DNA of 35,548 bases from Pleurobrachia bachei. Its lineage: Eukaryota; Ctenophora; Tentaculata; Cydippida; Pleurobrachiidae. Below are positions 29,401 through 35,548 of this stretch, piece by piece. Positions within the stretch are counted from its first letter, which is position 1. Every line of letters starts with the position of its first letter. The notes beneath the pieces were generated by a model. The model was not told where the DNA came from. It ran no database searches and saw only the letters and a list, made by a program, of their open reading frames with translations. The position numbers and the translations under genes were made by a program. The stretch covers positions 89,452 through 124,999 of the forward strand of contig AVPN01000052.1 of assembly GCA_000695325.1 (NCBI GenBank), given 5' to 3'.

Positions 29401-31234
29401 TTAAATGGTGTGCTGGTCAATAATGCGGTGAACTATTGTACTGATTTCTTTCTATATATATCTGAGAAAGAAAGAAATACGTACACTAATATCTATACAG
29501 TATCTTTAGAGAGAGGCTAAATGGGTGGTTATATACAAGTTCAACTGCTTTACTATTTCGTCAGACATTAGCCATTACTAAACCCGACCAGACATTACTT
29601 CATTTGACCTAATCCGTACAACACCGCTGTCCGAATTACCAAAATGTCTCTTCCCCCAGTTAACGTTGGTGGTACGTCAGTGGCAGATCCCTGAGGGACA
29701 GAGACATGCAGCAGCAACACTTCGGAACCTGGCATGAGGGGTTGTATAACCAAGTGACCACTGGTCACCCCACCATCTCCACAAAGTTAGTGTGGTTAAT
29801 AATCCCAAGACAATACTTCCTGTGTTGTATGAGGTGAGTCTTACATACAGGGTGTCCCAGAATTATTGAAGTCTGTATTGTAGGATTTTGATGTTGAATC
29901 TTTCGGAAGTAGGGGAAGCACACAATTCCTCTCCTGAAATGATTTCAGGAAGGTTGAAATATTTCTTAGTTCTTACAGCTTGTGAGTTCAGTGAAAACAC
30001 AAGCTGTAAGAAATATTTCAACCTTCTTTGATTATATCCATATTCCAAGTATTATCTCTCTCCCCCAGGTAACAGCTGTACTAGCCGTGTTATCCCGTGA
30101 TATGGAGGCCCAAAACCGGCTGGTAACCCAACAGTCGGCTGTGTCCAACATGGTACAACTATTTGCTGCGTACATCAAGGCTCGACAAGATCTCAAATTG
30201 GTGTTTTATACTCTCGGTGTGATTGGAGGTTTCTCTTCAAATAGTAAGTGTGTGTGTCGGTTTTATTTTGTTACATAATACTTAGGGCTTCCCTTTTCAA
30301 CAATTTGAGCTTTGCAATTTTTCCTCCCCCAACATCCCTGTTTGTCACAATTTTTTGCTCTCTTATCTCTCTCACTAGTTAATGTAACAATCTCTCCCAC
30401 TAGTTAATGTAACAATCTCTCCTCTACAGGTGTGTTGCGAGACTTGGTGGTGAGAGGTACGGATATTGTCTCCCAGATCACCCACTACATAACACCTGAT
30501 ACCCCAGCGGATCTTATCAAAGTGGTACTGTGGACTACTGACCTGCTATACGCCCGTAAGTTTTACTATTATTGGGGAGGATAATCATAGGATTCTCTCG
30601 CCCTGTGGTCCTCAAATAACAAAATATGTATGTGCTTCAGTTTTAAAATCTGTAGTTGGGCGTGGTGAGAAAACAATACACAGAATACCATCACTCATGT
30701 TTTTTATGCATATAATTATTATTTAGTATATTCATGATGTTGTCCAACCCTGTGGCATATGCATTATGCAATTCCTATTGCTCTCAGTATCTCTCACACA
30801 CACCCTGAGAGAGAGAGAGAGAGAGAGAGCCTCTCTCTCTCTCTCTCTCTCTTTCTTTATTCATAACGCCCGGTAAGTGGTAAGTTAACAATGCTACTCA
30901 CCATCACATTTTGATACTTTACCAAGCCACTAAAATGTTTTCCCTTCGAAAATATCTCACCATCCCTCTCTCCCTACTAGTTAGCCTGGCGATCTCACCA
31001 CTCTCCCTGATCTCTCCCTAGTTAAAGTAACAATCTCACCACGCCTCTCTCCCTGGTTAAAGTAACAATCGCACGCCTCTCTCCCTAGTTAAAGTAACAA
31101 TCTCACGTCTCTCAGATCCAACGATAAACGGCGGAGTGAAGTCTGAAATGCTGGCAAGCGTGACTCATCTCAAAGCTCATGCAAGTGACACAGATGTCAT
31201 AGGAGCCTGTGAGGACCTTCTCGCGCCAAGCTGA
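20472..31234 (+). CDS. Armadillo-repeat protein (Vac8/ARM type), 5' end missing
   Basis: Exons that chain in phase: 20472-20665, 21211-21332, 21495-21627, 22459-22626, 22710-22841, 23057-23212, 26863-27036, 30069-30243, 30430-30555 and 31116-31234 (TGA). The product has successive ARM-type helical repeats: QKGAAGAILNVSHADGH, QQSCIALRNLASQAAMQ, QTAALSLLHNLSILCEN and QRHAAATLRNLATPQHIG, each with the usual A-x-x-x-L-x-N-L-(S/A) core. The middle exons are all phase 0 and each encodes roughly one repeat, so they can duplicate without breaking frame. ARM solenoids bind protein partners; no enzyme domain is seen, and the exact family is not settled. Extra copies of several middle exons lie between 24298 and 29833. 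Whether they are used, allelic or artefactual is open, so they are listed separately and left out of this chain. Confidence 0.72.
21628..22458. other. Armadillo intron 3 with short hairpins
   Basis: A GTGAGT donor and a CCCCCCTCTCAG acceptor bound it. Inside are a 22-bp perfect palindrome TGCCAGCACATATGTGCTGGCA (22106-22127), a 9-bp-stem hairpin CAATGAGAA/TTCTCATTG (about 22139-22159) and further CCAGCAC/GTGCTGG pairs up to about 22250. It looks like a small structured repeat inserted in the intron. No coding content. Confidence 0.5.
22877..22951 (+). repeat. TTTACCGGG hairpin in the intron between exons 22710 and 23057
   Basis: CCCGATTTACCGGGG, repeated once in part, then GGTAAATCGGG in inverse orientation, giving a stem of about 12 bp. 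Copies sit at the same place in the two other versions of this intron (24442-24496 and 27594-27668). Confidence 0.65.
24147..24297. repeat. 151-bp segment repeated at 26072-26222
   Basis: The segment from GAGAGTGGTGGGG to CTACTAACGAGAG is found again at 26072-26222. After 24297 the sequence jumps into the middle of an armadillo exon, whereas after 26222 it continues as TAAAAGAGGGCC towards the exon at 26863. The simplest reading is that 24298-26071 was inserted into, or stitched into, an originally continuous intron. Confidence 0.7.
24298..24758 (+). repeat. Second version of two armadillo exons
   Basis: 24298-24381 matches the 3' two-thirds of exon 22710-22841 but begins abruptly in mid-exon without an acceptor. 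24603-24758 is a full counterpart of exon 23057-23212, with AG acceptor and GTGAGT donor. The 52 residues it encodes are the same as in 23057-23212, while about a dozen codons differ at synonymous positions. That is the mark of a diverged copy under protein-level constraint, either a second haplotype or a functional paralogous exon. Confidence 0.7.
25038..25070. repeat. AG microsatellite
   Basis: A (GA)n run in the intron after the second version of the armadillo exon. The homologous intron at about 23410-23440 has only a short run. Confidence 0.75.
25640..25700. repeat. GC-rich imperfect palindrome in an intron
   Basis: TTACCCC...GCGAGCGCCCCGGTGGGCGCGAGC...GGGGTAAT is an imperfect inverted repeat of much higher GC content than its surroundings. 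It could be the end of a small element; nothing else identifies it. Confidence 0.4.
26863..27036 (+). CDS. Armadillo exon, intact version
   Basis: A 58-codon phase-0 exon with a CCCCCAG acceptor and a GTGAGT donor, encoding LTLVVRQWQIPEGQRHAAAT... It is part of the chain at 20472-31234 and is also the source of the altered copy at 29660-29833. Confidence 0.75.
27310..28863 (+). repeat. 1.55-kb near-identical copy of 22593-24146
   Basis: At a constant offset of 4717 the two intervals look identical throughout. The copy includes the last 34 bases of exon 22459-22626, then full copies of two exons at 27427-27558 and 27774-27929, and their introns. The copy starts in mid-exon after a C run, without its own acceptor. 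Introns as unchanged as exons mean either a very recent duplication or the same DNA placed twice in the assembly. Confidence 0.85.
28864..29784. repeat. Copy of 26072-26987 with 50-base complemented ends
   Basis: The inner part (28914-29734) equals 26122-26937 apart from a 5-base insertion near 29385. The first 50 bases (28864-28913) and last 50 (29735-29784) equal the source written in the complementary bases but in the same direction: source TGGTGGGGAG gives ACCACCCCTC, and source ACTCCCCAAC gives TGAGGGGTTG. To the left lies the 1.55-kb copy; to the right the sequence continues as a diverged homologue of 26988 onward. Confidence 0.9.
29660..29833 (+). pseudogene. Altered copy of the armadillo exon
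   Basis: Same length (174 bases), acceptor and donor as exon 26863-27036, but 50 internal bases (29735-29784) are replaced by the unreversed complement of the normal sequence. This puts a TGA in frame directly after LRNLA. The remaining 3' part differs from the other copy by scattered substitutions. As it stands it cannot code for the repeat. Confidence 0.75.
30360..30425 (+). repeat. Minisatellite at a 3' splice site (first)
   Basis: Two units of CTAGTTAATGTAACAATCTCTC precede the CTACAG acceptor of exon 30430-30555 and supply its pyrimidine tract. Confidence 0.6.
30807..30853. repeat. GA-then-CT microsatellite able to form a hairpin
   Basis: A (GA)n run of about 23 bases is followed at once by a (CT)n run of about 24 bases, so the two can pair. 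It lies in the last intron of the armadillo gene. Confidence 0.8.
30975..31115 (+). repeat. Minisatellite at a 3' splice site (second)
   Basis: About four units of roughly 34 bp with CTCTCTCCCTAGTTAAAGTA and ACAATCTCAC lead into the CTCTCAG acceptor of the final exon. The unit is related to the repeat ahead of the previous exon. Confidence 0.65.
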
Positions 31235-32724
31235 TAGAACAAGGCCTCATTCTGTGAGGGGAGAGATTATATAGATCACGAGAGAGAGAGTGAGATCAGA
31301 ACTAAAAAAACAGAAAAATGGATTAAGATGTTGAGACCAGTACATTTATTTTATTGGTGATTATTATTATATAAACTATATTGATGTCACACAGACATAT
31401 TGTGCTTATAGAATCCCGCATGGGAATATTCCGTGTCTCATAACGCCTAATATGGCATATCCTATGGCCATATATGGCATGGTAAGTGTGTGTAATTATT
31501 TTAAACTACACAAAAACACTTTAATTACTCGCACTTATAAATATAGAAATACTGTTTAGTTTTTTACTTGACTTGTTTATGTGAGTGTAACTTGTTAATA
31601 ATTGGAATGGGGTAATTAGCGTTGTTTTTGTTAACACAGCCAGAGAAGTGCAGCCCACAATATGTTCGACTTTATTATGAGTGTGTCATATTCAAAAACG
31701 TGATTTTAAAATTAGCTATGTGAGCTGTGTCAACTGTATATTCTTTTCAGAATTACTTCTTCCCAGACCAAATATGAGATATTTTCATTTTGTCGAACAC
31801 AGCAAGAGTACACGTGCACGAACACCCTGTACAAAATACATCATTGTACTGTTGTATTTTAAACCGGCCAGTTACCAGTTGTTGTTTGCTCTATTTTTAG
31901 CGACCCATCGACGGAGGGCGCGGAACACTTCTTATTATGAAAGCAATAGTGGTACATGTAGCGAGTGCGCGGCGCAATGCGCGCATCCATCTCTCTGGAA
32001 ATAGGCCAGAAGCAGGACCCCGGCCTCTCTCTCTCTCTCTCTCTGTGTGATCTGTGGAGTGAGAGAGTGCAGTTGTTATCACCCTTGTCAGTATATTTAG
32101 CGGGATACACCCATTTTACACCCCTTGATTATTTTTCGTGTTGCCGCTCGCGAGCAAGATCAGTTCATTGCCTGGTAAAATGGTTAAACACAGCTTGATA
32201 CTTTTGATTTTTTTTGACGTCAGCGTGGTTATTTCTCTATTCATGTGGCAGTCCGATACGACTATTGGATGTGATACTTTTGATACTTTGCACTTTTATT
32301 AGAAGTTCAAAATTATTGTCTCTCTCGTGATTCACGTGGCCCAGCTGGAGTAAGATCATCACAAAGCAGCCGATACTTGCCCCTTATTATTATACTCCCT
32401 GTTGCTAAACATGGTAAACTTCAACATCATGTTGGTTAATTTAGCAAGTTCAGACTTTCTCCACTATTACACTGTCAATGCAACTTATTGACCAGGCTTG
32501 TTTGTACAAGTCCCCCATTTATTGAGGTACTATGGCAGTGAACCGTAAATTGAGGGACCTCTTCACCGCCAGTCAAATGGAGAGACTCATTTTACCGCGT
32601 TCTTCTTCGTATTTGTTCATTCTGTGTGTGGTGCAAAATAATATATTTTGATCAAGACAAGTTTGATGTATTTCTCCGTTCTCGTTCATATGCATTTTAA
32701 TTTCCTCTACCCATCTCTATCTCT

Positions 32725-32885
32725 CCATCTCTTTGCCTTGCTCGAACCTCTCTCACTCACTCTCCCTCTCTTTCCCAATCTCTTTGCCTTGCTCGATCCT
32801 CTCTCTCCCTCTATCTCTATGCTTTTCCTTGCTCGACCCTCTATCTCTTTGCCTTGCTCGAGCTTCGACCCTCTCTCGCCACCTC
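32725..32885. repeat. Minisatellite with TTTGCCTTGCTCGA units
   Basis: Four degenerate units of roughly 40-50 bp, each with CTTTGCCTTGCTCGA or TTTTCCTTGCTCGA followed by CCTCTCTC. Non-coding. Confidence 0.65.
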
Positions 32886-34285
32886 AACAACAGCTGCTTT
32901 ACCCGTTGAAATGAACATACCGGCACTATTTCTACCGGAGTCTTTTAATTCCGGTCCCGGCCGGTATATTTAAATCTAGATTGATTTACCCTTTTTCGGT
33001 TAAAGGGGGTTAAAGGTACAATTTGCTATGAATAATAATATTATTTCCCAAGAGTTGAGTAAGATCATGTTTCTTAATTCTTTCTTCTGTGTCTCTCCAT
33101 CCCCCCCCCTAATTTTATATTAGATAGAGTACGTGTCAGCTATATTCAGGGTATGAGTCATCGTTTTAGGAGTACTTGACAAGAACTCGTGTTGTAATAA
33201 AAGGGTATCGAATTGATGTGTTCCTCTAGCTACAGCTGATCAAGTTTGAGCCATTTTCAACTCCTTCTGCTAACTGCGGGAGGGGTCAAATCGTTACTTG
33301 TCTACGGAATTGTGACCCCCCCACTGTGTTTCACGGCTCCAGTAGTGTACCACGCGACCAACTAGATCATTTCATTCTAATGTTTTCTACCCTCAGGGGG
33401 GTTTAGACTACCATGCCCCCTCTGATTCTCGACCATGTTGTAGTCGACCCCAGTGGGGCTACGTCTAATGACCTCCCCCTCCCATCCACCTACTACCTAG
33501 TGTGTTGAATGCATGATCTGAGTAACGGTCATTCTGAATATAGCTCCCCCGCCAACTGCTCTGCCCCTCTCACATGTTATGTTTTAGGGGTGTTTGCTGG
33601 CTATTAGCCAAGATCATCGTGCCAATATAGAGTGCATCTTGCCGCACTTTTCTACTTTTACACATGTCTGCCTACTTTCTCTCTCTCTCTCCCTCTCTCT
33701 GTGTCTCACTAGAAGTAAACGTCACGTTTGTTAGGTTGATGTTATAACATGTAATCCCAGGAAATCGTCTGCTGTGTTGAATGGTAGGAGTTTTAGTCGA
33801 GGGCCAATAAATCGATATTCATTTTTTAACCGCCCTCACACGACGTCAGTAGCTGCATTACATCAAGGTACAACACTATTGAACATAACAATTATACCTT
33901 TTTGAAGCATTTATTTCTGATTCAATATTTGTGTTTCGCTCCCATCTCCCCTAGCTAGAATTATTATACCCTGGTATTTATCTCTCAACCACTATTTGAT
34001 AGCTTCCAGTTCTGGAGTTCTTAGAAACATAATCAATAAATATTATTTTCGTGGTAGATCGGGGTGTTTCCTCCATTATTAGTTGTTGATTCTGTTGTCG
34101 AATCTGGCAGATCTGCATGATGCATATAAGTCAGATTTCACTACCGCTGCATGGGTGGGGTAGCTCTAGGGGTATACACAAATGGAAATGTATCAGCTGT
34201 CAGGGATGATGATAATCTATATCCTTGACCCTTGACAGTTTGTCATTTCATCCTCTCTTCTATCCTCTCTTCTATCCTCTCAACT

Positions 34286-34337
<52 letters not shown>
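34286..34337. repeat. CT microsatellite
   Basis: A long (CT)n run in the gene-poor right end. Confidence 0.85.
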
Positions 34338-34341
<4 letters not shown>

Positions 34342-34451
34342 CATTTCGTGAACAGGGGAGCTCACACACACTTCCTACTGTACATGTACATAGTAGGACA
34401 CTCACGATTTCCCGCACTACTCACATCTTGATTTCTCGTTCGCTCTCTGTT

Positions 34452-34540
34452 TCTCTCTCTCTCTCACCCCCTCTCTCTCAGAGAGAGAGAGAGAGAGAGA
34501 GAGAGAATCTCTCTCTCTCTCTATCTCTCCCTCTCTCTTC
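34452..34540. repeat. CT-GA-CT compound microsatellite
   Basis: (CT)n, then a pure (GA)n run at about 34480-34506, then (CT)n again. The central purine run can pair with either flank. Related GA-rich tracts continue at 34620-34720 and 34880-34960. Confidence 0.75.
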
Positions 34541-35288
34541 TCAGTCACTGCCTAAACATCTTGTCAACGTTGATTGATTTGAGTATGTTTCTGCTTGAGT
34601 ATATGTCGTTAGATAGTTGGAAGAGAGAGAGACTGACATAGAGAGAGGGGGTGAAAGGGAGTGAGAATGACAGAGTGAGAGAGGGGGTAGAGAGTGAGAG
34701 AGAGAGAGAGTGATAGGGGATAGAGATATTTCTTGCGTGATATGCAATTATGGTTCTTCTGGTTCGATTTCATATATATCCCTTTACCCTCGGCTTTACC
34801 CCCTCTTGGTGACAAGATCAAGAGACAGATGAGTCCGGGGAGAGGAGAGAAACGGTACAGTGGATAAAACATGTTTCCAACTGGTCGAGAGAGAGAGAGG
34901 GAGCAAGGGCGAGAGGAGAGAGAGATAGATCGACTAGTCGAGAGAGGGAGAGGGCGATAGATTATAGTGTGAATGTGCTCATCATATAATATATGGTTTC
35001 CGGTACCTGTTGAAAGGGGCTCTTCTCCCCACTCCCCCACCCTCGCTATCTCCAAATACATGTCAAGATATCTGCCCGCCATTTTCCTAAGGATTCCCAA
35101 GGTGCACCCACAACAGTGTATATCGTGAGGATTGGCCCTTGTGGGCCCAACCCTTGTTTTGTACAACAAGGCAACTCGACCCGAAGGGTGGGGACAAAGA
35201 AAAGATAAATAGTAAATTTAGAGAGGGACCGAGAAAGAATCGAGAGAATATATTGTACTAGCGCACCCATCATGATGGAAAACGTTAA

Positions 35289-35536
35289 AATCTGGGTGCC
35301 TTTCATTGCTAACAATTCGTAGTTTTGGCGCGCGCGACGTGTTAGGGCTTACCGTTAGGGTCTGGTTAGGGTTTGGTTTGGGGGTTCGGTTAGGGCTATC
35401 GATTCTCTATCAGATGCCGTTTAGTTAATTCAAATCGGCCATGTGGTTGCGTGGCTATAGCCGTTTGAAAAAAGTCGGTCTAAGTATACTCTTTTGGTAG
35501 CGCGCACCTGTAAAGTCGCTGCAAGGCACCCAGATT
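35289..35536. mobile_element. Small TIR element with TTAGGG-like interior
   Basis: AATCTGGGTGCCTT at 35289-35302 is the exact inverse of 35523-35536, bounding about 248 bases. Just inside are GC-rich arms (GGCGCGCGCG; AGCGCGCACC), and at 35341-35396 a run of degenerate GTTAGGG/GGTTAGGG motifs. No coding capacity. It resembles a miniature inverted-repeat element; I find no clear target duplication, and the right edge is 12 bases from the window end. Confidence 0.5.
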
Positions 35537-35548
35537 ATAATCGCGCCC

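Larger units (their letters stand above)
31235..35288. other. Gene-poor region after the armadillo gene
   Basis: The first few hundred bases should be the 3' UTR of the armadillo gene. Beyond that I see no frame with protein-like composition on either strand; the longer frames are CT/GA repeats read as Leu-Ser or Arg-Glu runs. Contents are microsatellites, one minisatellite and a perfect TGACGTCA at 32215-32222, a possible CRE/ATF site that may be chance. Confidence 0.45.

Noticed and set aside
32215-32222. Perfect TGACGTCA as a defined CRE
   Set aside because: An 8-base match with no recognised gene or core promoter beside it; mentioned only within the intergenic entry.
33580-33640. U2 snRNA-like start (AGCCAAGATCA)
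   Set aside because: Only about ten bases resemble U2, and no branch-site recognition or Sm-site sequence follows.
34609-35169. 186-codon minus-strand frame at the right end
   Set aside because: Much of it is Leu-Ser and Ser-Arg runs from GA/CT microsatellites; nothing resembles a protein domain.

Overview
The window is animal nuclear DNA, not bacterial. Genes have short phase-consistent introns with GT..AG borders. The families present are metazoan-type: a receptor with LDL-receptor class A modules and seven membrane helices, dual-specificity phosphatases, an armadillo-repeat protein and eukaryotic tRNA-Asp genes. There are many CT/GA microsatellites and small hairpin repeats. I cannot name the species. 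Compact genes and very recent local duplications fit a heterozygous marine invertebrate, but that is inference.

Layout. 1-1199 (+): the 3' end of a Pro/Ser/Thr/Asn-rich protein gene with N-terminal octapeptide repeats. 2262-3459 (+): two tandem dual-specificity phosphatase genes, 22 bases apart. 4387-16390 (-): a cluster in which a Pro/Glu-rich low-complexity gene lies just downstream of a receptor gene. The pair is present twice. The second, truncated pair (8058-11827) lies inside an interval bounded by inverted repeats of at least 91 bp and a TTA target-site duplication, inserted in the last exon of the other receptor copy. This looks like a DNA transposon carrying host gene fragments, but a 431-base assembly gap lies inside it. 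16391-20471: intergenic DNA with a 102-bp spacerless palindrome, a satellite-like tract and five identical tRNA-Asp(GTC) genes. 20472-31234 (+): an armadillo-repeat gene with phase-0 exons, whose central exons appear two or three times. 31235-35548: no recognisable gene; microsatellites, minisatellites and a terminal-inverted-repeat element enclosing degenerate TTAGGG motifs.

The most unusual signal is in the armadillo gene. A 921-base block (28864-29784) copies 26072-26987, but the first 50 and last 50 bases of the block are the plain base-by-base complement of the source, not the reverse complement. No known recombination process makes a same-direction complement. I read it as a processing or assembly artefact that also marks the surrounding exon duplication as suspect. 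The receptor copies show alternating identical and diverged tracts, which suggests gene conversion or haplotype mixing.

Exon borders were worked out by hand from splice sites and phase. No database search was possible.
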